Shown here in pieces: positions 51,694 to 61,442 of a DNA stretch of 64,000 nucleotides. Within the stretch, counting starts at the first letter, position 1. Each line of letters starts with the position of its first letter. Source of the stretch: Marinilabilia salmonicolor (GTDB lineage: Bacteria > Bacteroidota > Bacteroidia > Bacteroidales > Marinilabiliaceae); the NCBI RefSeq assembly GCF_003003035.1, contig NZ_PVTS01000003.1:1-64000 (forward strand), given 5' to 3'. The notes below the pieces were generated by a model. That model worked only from the letters and a program-made list of their open reading frames with translations, searched no databases and had not been told where the DNA came from. The position numbers and the translations under genes were made by a program.

Positions 51694-51735
51694 AAGGGAA
51701 CCCTGTAGAACCTTTATCAGACGTTCCCTTTTTGT
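51694..51735 (+). terminator. Terminator-like hairpin between ilvB and ilvN
   Basis: AAGGGAAC (51694-51701) pairs with GTTCCCTT (51723-51730), followed by TTTG. Being inside an operon it may reduce downstream expression or protect the upstream mRNA. Confidence 0.5.
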
Positions 51736-51767
51736 TTGTGGAAAAACCAACATAAAAGATCAAGAAA

Positions 51768-52322
51768 ATGAAGACACCAGATAAAGAAGAGTTCACACTC
51801 TCCGTATATTCCGAAAACCATGTGGGACTGCTCAACCAGATCACCACAGTGTTTACCCGGCGACATATCAATATCGAAAGCTTAACCACTTCCGAATCTG
51901 CCATCACCGGCATTCACAAATTTACCATTGTGGTGTTTGCTACGGCAGATCACATTGAAAAACTGGCCAAACAAATCGAGAAACGCATCGACGTATTAAA
52001 AGTGTTTGTTTTCAGAGCGGATGAAATCATCCATCAGGAGATCGCACTTTACAAAGTTTCGACCGGCTCATTGCTTGGCGGAAATGAAATAGAAAAACTG
52101 GTTCGTCGATATGGCGCACGTATTCTGGAAATCACCCCTGAATTTACGGTCATTGAAAAAACCGGACACAAAGAAGAGACCCAGGAGCTGTTCGAAAAAC
52201 TCGACCCTTACGGCGTTTCACAATTTGTGCGGTCAGGACGAATTGCAATTACCAAAACGAAGAAAGAGCTTTTAGAGAATTACCTTAAGAAGCTTGAAAC
52301 AGATCAAACTCAATTAAACTAA
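51768..52322 (+). CDS. ilvN: Acetolactate synthase regulatory small subunit
   Basis: 184 aa. The ACT domain FTLSVYSENHVGLLNQITTV and FTRRHINIESLTTSESAITG (about 7-50) binds valine for feedback control. The C-terminal ALS_ss_C domain (about 88-165) follows, with GRIAITK near residue 150. Length fits the IlvH/IlvN type with both domains. It follows ilvB by 80 bp and precedes ilvC by 23 bp. Confidence 0.94.
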   Translation: MKTPDKEEFTLSVYSENHVGLLNQITTVFTRRHINIESLTTSESAITGIHKFTIVVFATADHIEKLAKQIEKRIDVLKVFVFRADEIIHQEIALYKVSTGSLLGGNEIEKLVRRYGARILEITPEFTVIEKTGHKEETQELFEKLDPYGVSQFVRSGRIAITKTKKELLENYLKKLETDQTQLN

Positions 52323-52345
52323 TAACAGTTAACAACAGATTAATC

Positions 52346-53398
52346 ATGGCAAAAATTAACTTTGGAGGAACCGAAGAAAATGTGGTAACCCGCGAAGAGT
52401 TCCCATTGGCAAAAGCACAGGAAGTATTGAAAGACGAAACCATTGCCGTTATCGGTTATGGTGTACAGGGACCCGGACAGGCCCTCAATCTCAAAGACAA
52501 TGGCTTTAACGTAATTGTTGGTCAGCGTAAAGACTCTAAAACATGGGACAAAGCCGTTGCTGATGGCTGGGAACCAGGAAAAACCCTCTTCCCCATCGAG
52601 GAAGCCCTCGACAAAGGAACCATCATTCAGTATCTTCTTTCCGATGCCGGTCAGATTGCTGTTTGGCCGACTGTTGAGAAGTACCTGAAGCCCGGTAAGG
52701 CCCTCTATTTCTCACACGGATTTGGTGTGACTTACAAAGAGCGTACAGGTATTATCCCTCCCAAAGACGTTGACGTGATTTTGGTTGCACCTAAAGGTTC
52801 GGGCACAAGCCTTCGTCGCATGTTCCTTGAAGGACGCGGACTGAACTCCAGCTACGCCATCTTCCAGGACGCCACCGGCAAAGCATTTGACCGTGTAGTG
52901 GCCTTAGGTATTGGCGTAGGAAGCGGTTATCTTTTTGAAACCACTTTCCAGAAAGAGGTGTACAGCGACCTGACAGGAGAACGAGGTACGCTGATGGGAG
53001 CCATCCAGGGAATTTTTGCAGCTCAGTATGAAGTTCTGCGATCCAACGGACACTCTCCTTCAGAAGCCTTTAACGAAACTGTTGAAGAGTTGACTCAGAG
53101 CCTGATGCCACTGGTAGCTGAAAACGGAATGGACTGGATGTACGCCAACTGTTCCACCACAGCCCAAAGAGGAGCACTCGACTGGTGGAAAAAATTCCGC
53201 GATGCTTCCATGCCGGTATTCAAAGAGCTTTACAGCGAAGTAGCCAAAGGAAACGAAGCTCAGCGCTCCATCGATGCCAACAGCCAGAGCGACTATCGGG
53301 TAAAGCTCGAAGAAGAGCTCAAAGAGCTGCGTGAATCTGAAATGTGGAATGCAGGAGCTGCAGTTCGTCAGCTTCGTCCCGAAAATCAGAAAAAATAG
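52346..53398 (+). CDS. ilvC: Ketol-acid reductoisomerase
   Basis: 350 aa class I size. Mg2+-dependent isomeration and NADPH reduction of acetolactate or acetohydroxybutyrate. The NADPH loop is VIGYGVQGPGQALNLKDNGF (about 34-53) with VGQRKDSKTWDKAV. The knotted C-terminal domain has SDLTGERGTLMGAIQGIFAA (metal-binding Asp and Glu) and the later metal-site Glu in the NETVEELTQSLMPLV helix. CSTTAQRGALDW is typical of this family. It ends the ilv half of the operon. Confidence 0.95.
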   Translation: MAKINFGGTEENVVTREEFPLAKAQEVLKDETIAVIGYGVQGPGQALNLKDNGFNVIVGQRKDSKTWDKAVADGWEPGKTLFPIEEALDKGTIIQYLLSDAGQIAVWPTVEKYLKPGKALYFSHGFGVTYKERTGIIPPKDVDVILVAPKGSGTSLRRMFLEGRGLNSSYAIFQDATGKAFDRVVALGIGVGSGYLFETTFQKEVYSDLTGERGTLMGAIQGIFAAQYEVLRSNGHSPSEAFNETVEELTQSLMPLVAENGMDWMYANCSTTAQRGALDWWKKFRDASMPVFKELYSEVAKGNEAQRSIDANSQSDYRVKLEEELKELRESEMWNAGAAVRQLRPENQKK

Positions 53399-53410
53399 TG
53401 CAACGAATGC

Positions 53411-53518
53411 GTGAATGAGCCCCCTTTAACCCAATCTCCCGGCTCATTCACCATTCATGCCGACTAAACTTTAATCATTATGGTTCCGGAAACCGGAGAA
53501 ATCCATTTCCGGAACCAT
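53411..53518 (+). promoter_or_regulatory. Two strong hairpins between ilvC and leuA
   Basis: Hairpin 1 has an 11-bp perfect stem, GTGAATGAGCC (53411-53421) with GGCTCATTCAC (53441-53451). Hairpin 2 has a 13-bp perfect stem, ATGGTTCCGGAAA (53480-53492) with its complement (53506-53518). Neither has a T run, so they look like mRNA processing or stability elements rather than terminators. Confidence 0.75.
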
Positions 53519-53559
53519 TCATTAACCGGGAAATCACCGGACTGAAAAAACAATCAACC

Positions 53560-55056
53560 ATGAGCAATAAAGTCTATATTTTCGACACCACGTTGCGGGA
53601 TGGCGAACAAGTCCCGGGCTGCCAGCTGAATACCATCGAAAAAATTGAGGTGGCCAAGCAACTGGAGAAACTCGGAGTGGACATTATCGAAGCCGGATTT
53701 CCGGTCTCCAGTCCGGGAGACTTCAACTCCGTCGTCGAAATATCCAAAGCCGTCAGCACCCCAACCATTTGCGCTCTGACACGCGCAGTAAAAAAAGACA
53801 TTGAAGTGGCTGCCGATGCCCTTAAATTCGCCAAGAAGGGACGGATTCACACAGGTATCGGAACCTCTTTTTATCACATCAACTACAAACTAAAGTCCAA
53901 TCCCGAAGAAATTATTGAGCGAGCTGTTGAGGCAGTCAAATATGCCCGAAACTTCATCGACGATGTGGAGTTTTATGCCGAAGATGCAGGCCGTACCGAC
54001 AATGAATACCTGGCAAGGGTGGTGGAGGCTGTTATTGCAGCAGGAGCTACAGTTGTCAACATTCCGGATACGACCGGATATTGTCTTCCTCATGAGTATG
54101 GCGAAAAAATTGCCTTCCTGATGAACAATGTTCCCAATGTGGACAAAGCAATACTCTCCACTCACTGTCACAACGACCTGGGAATGGCAACTGCCAACTC
54201 AATGTCCGGAATTCTTAACGGAGCCCGTCAGGTGGAGGTAACCATCAACGGGATAGGCGAAAGAGCCGGAAACACCTCACTCGAAGAGGTCGCCATGGCC
54301 ATCAAAAGTCACAAGGACTTAGATCTGGAGACCGGAATCAACAGTAAAGAAATCATCAAAAGCAGCCGCCTGGTATCCGCACTTATGCGCATGCCGGTAC
54401 AACCCAACAAGGCTATCGTGGGGCGCAATGCTTTTGCACATTCATCCGGTATTCACCAGGACGGGGTTTTGAAAAATCGCGAAAACTATGAAATCATTGA
54501 TCCTGCAGAAGTCGGCGTCAAAGAATCTTCTATCGTACTGACAGCCCGCAGCGGACGTGCAGCATTGAAACATCGTCTGCAGGTACTGGGATATGATTTT
54601 GACCCCACCGAACTGGACGATGTTTATCAGAAGTTTCTGGAACTGGCCGACAAGAAAAAGGACATCACAGATGAAGATCTCCAGATTCTGGCGGGACGCG
54701 AGCAGGACAAATCCAATAAGCCTCTGCAGCTTGAACTGCTTCAGGTTGTCTGCGGAAAATCAACAGTCCCCACTGCCACAGTGCGTATCAGCTTCAATGG
54801 TGATGTATTTACAGAAACGGCAGCCGGAAACGGACCCATCGACGCTGCATTTACCGCAGTAAAAGCTCTGATCAAAAGAAGAGTTCGTCTGGAAGAATTC
54901 CTGATTCAGGCAATCACACGAGGCAGCGACGATTTAGGTAAAGTACATGTTCAGGTAGAGCACAAAGGCCAGATATTCTACGGATTTGCTGCCCATACCG
55001 ATATCATAACCGCATCTGTGGAAGCATTCCTCGATGCAGTCGGCAAAATTGCCTGA
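53560..55056 (+). CDS. leuA: 2-Isopropylmalate synthase
   Basis: 498 aa. Condenses acetyl-CoA with 2-ketoisovalerate, the first step of leucine synthesis. The HMGL-like TIM barrel starts [20 protein letters not shown], with [20 protein letters not shown] (metal His pair, about 204-223) and [38 protein letters not shown] joins to the regulatory leucine-binding LeuA dimer domain (about 375-498), so feedback inhibition by leucine is expected. Confidence 0.95.
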   Translation: MSNKVYIFDTTLRDGEQVPGCQLNTIEKIEVAKQLEKLGVDIIEAGFPVSSPGDFNSVVEISKAVSTPTICALTRAVKKDIEVAADALKFAKKGRIHTGIGTSFYHINYKLKSNPEEIIERAVEAVKYARNFIDDVEFYAEDAGRTDNEYLARVVEAVIAAGATVVNIPDTTGYCLPHEYGEKIAFLMNNVPNVDKAILSTHCHNDLGMATANSMSGILNGARQVEVTINGIGERAGNTSLEEVAMAIKSHKDLDLETGINSKEIIKSSRLVSALMRMPVQPNKAIVGRNAFAHSSGIHQDGVLKNRENYEIIDPAEVGVKESSIVLTARSGRAALKHRLQVLGYDFDPTELDDVYQKFLELADKKKDITDEDLQILAGREQDKSNKPLQLELLQVVCGKSTVPTATVRISFNGDVFTETAAGNGPIDAAFTAVKALIKRRVRLEEFLIQAITRGSDDLGKVHVQVEHKGQIFYGFAAHTDIITASVEAFLDAVGKIA

Positions 55057-55059
55057 TAG

Positions 55060-55160
55060 CAATAGATTGTTACATTTTTAGAGATTAGAGGTTAGAAAAA
55101 TCGTACAACATTGACATTCTGAATTTTATCAAAAATATTCGCATTGTCTTAAAAAGTAGA
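55060..55160 (+). repeat. Dispersed repeat, copy B (first copy at 11509)
   Basis: About 100 bp directly after the leuA stop codon, matching the dnaE-rpsP intergenic repeat. Shared words include AGAGATTAGA, ACATTGACATTCT and AATTTTATCAAAAA. It occupies most of the 184-bp leuA-leuC gap, inside the operon. Confidence 0.75.
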
Positions 55161-55240
55161 ATTTTTAGAACCTTGGAATATTTCAACAAACTATTGTGAT
55201 ATAAATTAATTGATTTTGTAACCATTAAAACAACAATACC

Positions 55241-56641
55241 TTGGCAGGAAAAACATTATTCGAAAAGATATGGGACAAGCACGTGGTAACCAAAGTGGAT
55301 GGTGGACCAAGTGTTTTATACATCGACCGTCATTTTGTACATGAAGTGACCAGTCCCCAGGCTTTTGCAGGCCTCAGAGACCGTGGCATACAGGTAAGAA
55401 AACCTGAAAAAACAGTTGCAACGGCAGACCACAACATTCCAACGCTTAAACAAGATCAGCCCATTCAGGATGAACTCAGTCGTTTTCAGGTGAACAAGCT
55501 GGCGCTGAACTGCGAGGAATTTGGTGTGCCCCTTTACGGATTGAACCACAAGTGGAACGGAATTGTCCACGTAATAGGGCCCGAACTGGGAATTACCAAG
55601 CCCGGAATGACCATTGTCTGCGGAGACAGTCACACCTCCACCCACGGAGCTTTCGGAAGCATTGCCTTCGGAATAGGAACCAGCGAAGTGGAAATGGTAC
55701 TGGCTACTCAGACTTTGCTCCAGAATAAACCCAAAACCATGCGCATCAACATCGATGGTGAATTGGGCAAAGGGGTTGTATCCAAAGACATCGTTCTCTA
55801 CATCATTTCTCAGATTGGCACTGGTGGTGCCACCGGATATTTTGTGGAGTTTGCAGGTTCGGCCATCCGCAACCTGTCCATGGAGGCAAGAATGACCATT
55901 TGTAATATGAGTATCGAGATGGGTGCCCGTGGTGGTATGATTGCTCCCGATGAAACCACTTTTGAATATATAAAAGGTCGTGAGTTTGCACCCAAAGGAG
56001 CTGAGTGGGACAAAGCAGTTGAAGAGTGGCGACAGCTGCCTTCAGACGCAGATGCAGCGTTCGACAAGGAACTTGTCTTCAAAGCTTCGGACATTGAACC
56101 GATGATTACCTATGGTACCAACCCTGGAATGGGCATTGGCATCAGCAAATCAATCCCGACCTTCGAAGAGATTGAGAAATCTACGCAAGCCACCTTTAAG
56201 AAGTCTATGCAATACATGGACTTTGAGCCGGGTGATGCCATGATTGGCAAAAAAGTGGACTATGTGTTCATTGGTAGTTGCACCAACGGTCGTATAGAAG
56301 ACCTTCGTGCTTTTGCAGCTTTCGTTAAAGGAAAGAAAAAGGCTGATAATATTACCGCATGGATTGTTCCCGGTAGTCACCAGGTGGAAGCCCAGGCCGA
56401 GGAAGAAGGCATCCGGCAGATTCTGGAAGAAGCCGGATTTGAAATGCGTCAGCCCGGATGTTCTGCCTGTCTGGCCATGAACGATGATAAGATTCCGGAA
56501 GGTAACTATGCTGTTTCCACCTCTAACCGGAATTTTGAAGGCCGTCAGGGGCCCGGAGCCCGCACCATGCTGGCCAGTCCGCTGACAGCTGCAGCAACTG
56601 CCATTACAGGAAAGATTACTGATCCCCGTGATTTTTTGTAG
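55241..56641 (+). CDS. leuC: 3-Isopropylmalate dehydratase large subunit (TTG start)
   Basis: 466 aa aconitase-family subunit, isomerising 2- to 3-isopropylmalate with LeuD. The start is TTG at 55241: an in-frame TAA lies five codons upstream, no ATG is near, and the product then begins [15 protein letters not shown] as the family does. [20 protein letters not shown] holds the substrate site. Cluster cysteines are in [16 protein letters not shown] (about 345) and [14 protein letters not shown] (about 405-415). leuD follows by about 60 bp. Confidence 0.95.
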   Translation: MAGKTLFEKIWDKHVVTKVDGGPSVLYIDRHFVHEVTSPQAFAGLRDRGIQVRKPEKTVATADHNIPTLKQDQPIQDELSRFQVNKLALNCEEFGVPLYGLNHKWNGIVHVIGPELGITKPGMTIVCGDSHTSTHGAFGSIAFGIGTSEVEMVLATQTLLQNKPKTMRINIDGELGKGVVSKDIVLYIISQIGTGGATGYFVEFAGSAIRNLSMEARMTICNMSIEMGARGGMIAPDETTFEYIKGREFAPKGAEWDKAVEEWRQLPSDADAAFDKELVFKASDIEPMITYGTNPGMGIGISKSIPTFEEIEKSTQATFKKSMQYMDFEPGDAMIGKKVDYVFIGSCTNGRIEDLRAFAAFVKGKKKADNITAWIVPGSHQVEAQAEEEGIRQILEEAGFEMRQPGCSACLAMNDDKIPEGNYAVSTSNRNFEGRQGPGARTMLASPLTAAATAITGKITDPRDFL

Positions 56642-56703
56642 GTCCGAAAACACAGGAACAGATCTGATGTAAAAGATTGATAACATTTTTAAGAGAACAA
56701 ATT

Positions 56704-57297
56704 ATGCCAATAGATAAATTTGTAAAACTGGAATCGACCTGCGTGCCTGTGCCCATCGAAAATGTGGATACAGACCAGATAATACCTGCCCGATTCCTGA
56801 AAGCCACCACCCGCGAAGGATTCGGCGACAACCTGTTTGCCGACTGGCGGTATGACAAGTCCGGAAACCCCAAAAAGGATTTTGTACTGAATGACCCCAC
56901 CTACTCCGGAAAGATTCTCGTTGCAGGACAGAACTTTGGTAGCGGATCAAGCCGCGAACACGCCGCATGGGCAATCGCAGGCTATGGTTTTAAAGCTGTG
57001 GTCTCAAGTTTCTTCGCCGACATATTCAAAAACAATTCACTCAACAACGGATTGTTGCCGGTTCAGGTTTCCAAAGAATTTCTGGAAGAATTGTTTCAGG
57101 CCATTGAAAAAGACCCTGCAACAAAAGTGGAAATTGATCTGGAAAACCAGAAGATTACACTTCAGCCAAACGGCCCCAGCGAGTCATTCGACATCAATCC
57201 TTATAAAAAGAAATGTATGCTCAATGGCTTCGACGACATCGATTACCTGCTGAATATCAGCAATGAAATCGAGACCTGGGAAAAAGCAAACAGCTAA
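56704..57297 (+). CDS. leuD: 3-Isopropylmalate dehydratase small subunit
   Basis: 197 aa from ATG 56704 ([20 protein letters not shown]); an in-frame ATG nine codons upstream is less likely because LeuD proteins begin near this point. [20 protein letters not shown] is the typical N-terminal segment, and [20 protein letters not shown] (about 71-90) is the conserved swivel-domain loop that binds the substrate. It forms the active heterodimer with LeuC. Confidence 0.95.
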   Translation: MPIDKFVKLESTCVPVPIENVDTDQIIPARFLKATTREGFGDNLFADWRYDKSGNPKKDFVLNDPTYSGKILVAGQNFGSGSSREHAAWAIAGYGFKAVVSSFFADIFKNNSLNNGLLPVQVSKEFLEELFQAIEKDPATKVEIDLENQKITLQPNGPSESFDINPYKKKCMLNGFDDIDYLLNISNEIETWEKANS

Positions 57298-57317
57298 AAA
57301 GTCAGAATACAAACCAT

Positions 57318-57350
57318 CCCCGGCCACTGATTTTCTTTCAGCGGCCGGGG
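57318..57350 (+). promoter_or_regulatory. Strong hairpin between leuD and the second LeuA-like gene
   Basis: CCCCGGCC (57318-57325) pairs with GGCCGGGG (57343-57350), extended by CTGA/TCAG. There is no T run. It lies just before the next start codon (57361) and could limit its translation or protect upstream mRNA. Confidence 0.65.
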
Positions 57351-57360
57351 CTACCAACCA

Positions 57361-58911
57361 ATGCCGATGAGAACCATAGAAGTGATGGATACCACCCTCA
57401 GGGATGGAGAACAAACAACGGGGGTGTCGTTCAACGATGCCGAGAAACTGGCCATAGCCCGATTGTTGCTGGAGGAGGTAAAGGTTGACCGCATTGAAGT
57501 GGCCTCTGCCAGGGTTTCTGACGGTGAATTGAAAGCTGTCAAACGACTAACCAAATGGGCAGAATCCCACAATTGTCTGGACCGCATTGAGGTCCTGGGC
57601 TTTGTTGACAACAATATATCGTTGGACTGGATTCAGGAAGCCGGGGGCAGGGTGTTGAACCTGCTTACCAAGGGATCCCTGAAACACCTGACCGGACAAC
57701 TTCGAAAAACCAAAGAGCAACATCTTGGAGATATCGAAAAAGTCATTGAAGAGGCTGAAAGAAGAGGCATCATGGTCAATGTATATCTGGAGGACTGGTC
57801 CAACGGAATGTTGAATTCTCCAGAATATGTGGAGTTTATGGTCAACGGTTTATCAAAAACCGCTGTTCACCGGATTATGTTACCCGATACCCTGGGCATT
57901 CTTAATCCTGACCAGACTTATGAATTCTGTAAGTCCATGACCGACAAGTTTCCGGATGTTCATTTTGATTATCACTCCCACAACGACTATGACCTGGCTG
58001 TGGCCAATGTCTATTATGCCATCAAAGCAGGGGTAAAAGGCATCCACACAACAGTAAACGGTCTGGGAGAAAGAGCCGGAAATGCCCCTCTTGCAAGTAT
58101 CATAGGGGTTATGAATGATCACCTGAAAGTAAAGCCCCATATTGAAGAAAGTAAACTCACGAAAATATCCTCCATGGTGGAGACCTTTTCGGGAGTACGC
58201 ATCCCTGCCAACAAACCACTTACCGGCGAAAATGTCTTCACGCAATGCAGTGGGGTTCATGCAGATGGAGACAACAAGGACAATCTCTACTTCAACAACC
58301 TTCTCCCTGAACGTTTTGGCCGGGTGCGTCGTTATGCACTGGGTAAGACTTCAGGAAAAGCCAATATCAAGAAGAATCTCGAAGATTTAGGAATAGAGCT
58401 TGGTCCTGAGGACATGAAAAAGGTTACCAAACGGGTAATTGAACTGGGTGACAAAAAAGAAAATGTGACTCCGGAAGATTTACCCTACATCATATCTGAT
58501 GTATTAAAAACCGAACAGGTGGTTAAGCGCATCAAGCTGAAAAACTACCACCTGTCTCTGGTTCAGGGGCTGAAACCCGTTGCCACCGTCAGTCTTCAGA
58601 TAAACAAAGACACCTACAACGAAACATCCGTTGGAGACGGGCAGTACGATGCATTCATGAAAGCACTCTGGCTGATTTATGAAAAACTTGGCAAAGAGCA
58701 CCCTGTGCTTTCGGATTATGAAGTATCCATCCCTCCAGGAGGAAAGACAGATGCTTTGGTGGAAACGGTAATTACCTGGGAATACAAAAGCCAGGAATTT
58801 AAAACAAGAGGATTGGATGCCGACCAGACAGAAGCTGCTATCAAAGCGACACTTAGAATGCTCAACATCATTGAAAACAAGGAACACGGAGTGGTCATCA
58901 ATGGTAAATAG
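57361..58911 (+). CDS. Second LeuA-family synthase, likely citramalate synthase or IPMS paralogue
   Basis: 516 aa. HMGL-like barrel: [51 protein letters not shown] (metal His), GLGERAGNAPLASIIG. A C-terminal LeuA dimer/regulatory domain is present (about 390-510). It differs clearly from the leuA product (THCHNDLGM becomes YHSHNDYDL; KxSxP-like NKPLTGENVFTQCSGVHADG). Bacteroidota proteins of this type are annotated as alpha-isopropylmalate/citramalate synthase. (R)-citramalate synthase would feed isoleucine synthesis through LeuCDB, which fits a position between leuD and leuB with no ilvA in the operon. The exact activity is not proven. ATG two codons downstream (57367) is an alternative start. 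Confidence 0.75.
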   Translation: MPMRTIEVMDTTLRDGEQTTGVSFNDAEKLAIARLLLEEVKVDRIEVASARVSDGELKAVKRLTKWAESHNCLDRIEVLGFVDNNISLDWIQEAGGRVLNLLTKGSLKHLTGQLRKTKEQHLGDIEKVIEEAERRGIMVNVYLEDWSNGMLNSPEYVEFMVNGLSKTAVHRIMLPDTLGILNPDQTYEFCKSMTDKFPDVHFDYHSHNDYDLAVANVYYAIKAGVKGIHTTVNGLGERAGNAPLASIIGVMNDHLKVKPHIEESKLTKISSMVETFSGVRIPANKPLTGENVFTQCSGVHADGDNKDNLYFNNLLPERFGRVRRYALGKTSGKANIKKNLEDLGIELGPEDMKKVTKRVIELGDKKENVTPEDLPYIISDVLKTEQVVKRIKLKNYHLSLVQGLKPVATVSLQINKDTYNETSVGDGQYDAFMKALWLIYEKLGKEHPVLSDYEVSIPPGGKTDALVETVITWEYKSQEFKTRGLDADQTEAAIKATLRMLNIIENKEHGVVINGK

Positions 58912-58960
58912 TGTTTGTCTATAAAGTCCAACTTTTGCGTTGTTGCTCAAAATCTAAATA
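58911..58960 (+). mobile_element. Solo left end of the MITE-like family
   Basis: About 50 bp matching the left end of the 36.1-kb copy (GTGTTTGTCTATAAAGTCCA here, GTGCCTGTCCATAAAGTCCA there, then GCGTTGTTGC in both). No right end is found before leuB. Its first base is the last base of the preceding gene's TAG stop codon. Confidence 0.6.
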
Positions 58961-59044
58961 GACCCACGTTTTTGACAAAATAAATTTGAATCCAATTAAT
59001 CATACTCCCCCCGATTTACGTGAGGAGGAATAACAACTTAACAA

Positions 59045-60112
59045 ATGAAGTTAAACATTGCTGTATTGCCCGGAGATGGAATCGGGCCGGAAATTGTGGA
59101 ACAGGCCAAAAAAGTTCTGGACGCAGTCTTTGCTAAGAAAGGTCATGAAGCCATTTACACCGAAGCTCTTGTTGGTGCCACGGCCATCGATAAGACCGGG
59201 AATCCTTATCCGGATGAAACACATGAACTTTGCATGAAGTCAGATGCCGTTCTGTTTGGCGCCATTGGTGACCCCAAATACGACAATGACCCCAAAGCAA
59301 AAGTGCGCCCTGAACAGGGACTGCTTGCCATGCGTAAAAAACTTGGTTTATATGCCAATATTCGTCCCGTGGCAACATTCCCATCTCTGCTTCACAAATC
59401 CCCTTTGCGGGCCGATCTGGTTGAGGGAGCAGATTTTGTTGCCATTCGGGAACTTACCGGTGGTATCTACTTCGGACGTCCGCAAGGTCGCTCAGAAGAC
59501 GGTCAGACAGCTTACGACACCAGCGTCTATACTACCGAAGAGATTGAGCGAATTACACGGCTGGCATTCGACTTTGCCATGAAGCGTCGCAAAAAACTGA
59601 CCGTGGTGGATAAAGCCAACGTATTGGCAACCTCACGTCTGTGGCGTGAAACGGTTCAGAGCATTGCCCCTGATTACCCCGAGGTAGAAGTGGAGTATAT
59701 GTTTGTGGACAATGCTGCCATGCAGCTGATTCAGTGGCCCAAACGTTTCGATGTGATGGTTACCGAGAATATGTTCGGAGACATTCTCACGGATGAGGCA
59801 AGTGTTATTACCGGATCACTGGGACTGCTCCCTTCTGCATCCATCGGACTGCACACTTCGGTATTTGAGCCCATTCACGGATCATACCCGCAGGCCGCCG
59901 GAAAGAACATAGCCAACCCCCTGGCAACTATACTTTCAGGAGCGCTGATGCTCGAATCGGCATTTGAACTGAAAGAGGAAGCTCAAATGATCCGAAAAGC
60001 GGTGGATGCATCTCTGGAACAGGGAAAAGTAACCGAAGATCTGGATAAAGAAAATGCTATTTCAACCTCAGAAGTGGGTGACTGGATTGCTGAATACATC
60101 AAAAACATGTAA
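59045..60112 (+). CDS. leuB: 3-Isopropylmalate dehydrogenase
   Basis: 355 aa. NAD-dependent oxidative decarboxylation of 3-isopropylmalate; the same enzyme can act on methylmalate from citramalate. [66 protein letters not shown] and the NAD-site [20 protein letters not shown] are all visible. GGIYFGRP marks LeuB rather than isocitrate dehydrogenase. It is the last gene of the operon, with a strong terminator. Confidence 0.96.
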   Translation: MKLNIAVLPGDGIGPEIVEQAKKVLDAVFAKKGHEAIYTEALVGATAIDKTGNPYPDETHELCMKSDAVLFGAIGDPKYDNDPKAKVRPEQGLLAMRKKLGLYANIRPVATFPSLLHKSPLRADLVEGADFVAIRELTGGIYFGRPQGRSEDGQTAYDTSVYTTEEIERITRLAFDFAMKRRKKLTVVDKANVLATSRLWRETVQSIAPDYPEVEVEYMFVDNAAMQLIQWPKRFDVMVTENMFGDILTDEASVITGSLGLLPSASIGLHTSVFEPIHGSYPQAAGKNIANPLATILSGALMLESAFELKEEAQMIRKAVDASLEQGKVTEDLDKENAISTSEVGDWIAEYIKNM

Positions 60113-60142
60113 ATCAGAACCTCAATAGCCAAACGCAATGAT

Positions 60143-60176
60143 AAAAACCGGTGTCGCACAGATACCGGTTTTTTTA
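60143..60176 (+). terminator. ilv-leu operon terminator
   Basis: AAAAACCGGT and ACCGGTTTTT flank a loop of about 11 bases, followed by a run of T. It lies 31 bp after the leuB stop. Confidence 0.88.
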
Positions 60177-60198
60177 TGTCAAAATAAAAAAATAGCTT

Positions 60199-60206
60199 TA
60201 TCTTTG
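60199..60206 (+). promoter_or_regulatory. Promoter -7 element of the thioredoxin-fold lipoprotein gene
   Basis: TATCTTTG, an exact TAnnTTTG match, 16 bp before the first possible ATG (60222) and 37 bp before the second (60243). Confidence 0.6.
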
Positions 60207-60221
60207 ATTCCCTTATTTTAA

Positions 60222-61412
60222 ATGAAGTTTACAACAGAGCCAATGAGACCTTTTATCAACATTCTTTCAATTGCTTTTATCATCTTTACGCTTTCGGGCT
60301 GCTACAGCGACAACTACCGCATAAAGGGAACCATCACCAATGGCGACAACCGCACGCTGATACTTGAGAAGATGCAACTAGACAGAGATCTGGCCATTGA
60401 CAGTGTTCACCTCGATGAAGACGGAAGTTTTTCCTTTCATGGTGAAAAACTGAATATCCCCACTTTCTTTAAACTCAAATTATCGGAGAATAATTACATC
60501 ACGCTTTTGCTCGATTCCACGGAGCACGTCACCGTTACAGCGGATGCCAAAAACCTTGAAAACTCCTACCGTCTGGAAGGATCCATTGAATCCAAAAAAG
60601 TTCAGATACTTAATGAACGACTGAAAACATTAAGAAGTACCGTTGACAGCCTGCTGGATGTTTACGACTCCCTTCCGGCAGAAGGAGACACTCAAAGGAA
60701 AAATGAAATTGGTCAGCAGTTGTTGATTGCACTGGATGAACATAAAAGCTTCGTAGGCTCGTTTGTCATGGACAACCCCCGTTCATTTGCCAGCTATTAT
60801 GCCCTCTTCCAACGATTAAGCGATAATACCATGGTGCTGAATGTAATGGATAAGAAAGAACAGGTCTATTTCGCCACCATAGCGACCAGTCTAAATCTCA
60901 TGTATCCTGAATCGCCAAGGGTCAAACAACTTTACAATTACGTACTCAGTGCCAAAGCTCAGGAACGGAGACAAAGAATCACCCAGGAACTTCAGGAAAA
61001 TGCCGAAGAGACCATTCCTGAAATCAAGGAAAAGAATATTCATGGAGAAGAAGTTGCCCTTTCTTCCCTTAAGGGGAAAGTAGTGCTTCTGTCATTCTGG
61101 GCATCCTGGGATGAAGCCTCACGTCGCGCCAACGACCACATGAAAAAGGTATATCAGCAGTATAAGGACCAGGGTTTTGAAATCTATCAGGTTTCGCTCG
61201 ACAGAAGCAAAATACTCTGGGAAAATGCCGTTGTTAAAGACGAATTGCCATGGATCAATGTAAGTGATTTGCGCTACACCGACTCCTTCCCGGCACGTAT
61301 TTACAACGTCAACCAATTGCCCGCCAACTACCTCATCAGCAGGGATGGCGATATTATTGGAAAGAATCTGTTTGGCCATTTATTGGAAGAGAAGGTTAAA
61401 GAGGCGCTCTAA
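60222..61412 (+). CDS. DUF4369/TlpA-like lipoprotein without active-site cysteines
   Basis: 396 aa. A lipoprotein signal is visible: MRPFINILSIAFIIFTLSGC with lipobox LSGC. ATG 60243 (MRPF) may be the true start, giving 389 aa. An N-terminal DUF4369-like beta domain follows (YRIKGTITNGDNRTLILEKM), then a helical linker. The thioredoxin/AhpC fold starts about residue 270 (GEEVALSSLKGKVVLLSFWA). Where TlpA has WCxxC the sequence is WASWDEASRRAN (about 293), so both redox Cys are absent. The cis-Pro loop NQLPANYLISRDGDIIGKNL is kept. It is probably a binding or chaperone protein rather than a disulfide reductase. Confidence 0.85.
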   Translation: MKFTTEPMRPFINILSIAFIIFTLSGCYSDNYRIKGTITNGDNRTLILEKMQLDRDLAIDSVHLDEDGSFSFHGEKLNIPTFFKLKLSENNYITLLLDSTEHVTVTADAKNLENSYRLEGSIESKKVQILNERLKTLRSTVDSLLDVYDSLPAEGDTQRKNEIGQQLLIALDEHKSFVGSFVMDNPRSFASYYALFQRLSDNTMVLNVMDKKEQVYFATIATSLNLMYPESPRVKQLYNYVLSAKAQERRQRITQELQENAEETIPEIKEKNIHGEEVALSSLKGKVVLLSFWASWDEASRRANDHMKKVYQQYKDQGFEIYQVSLDRSKILWENAVVKDELPWINVSDLRYTDSFPARIYNVNQLPANYLISRDGDIIGKNLFGHLLEEKVKEAL

Positions 61413-61442
61413 AATGCATTGCAACCAGGTTAAAATATTAAT

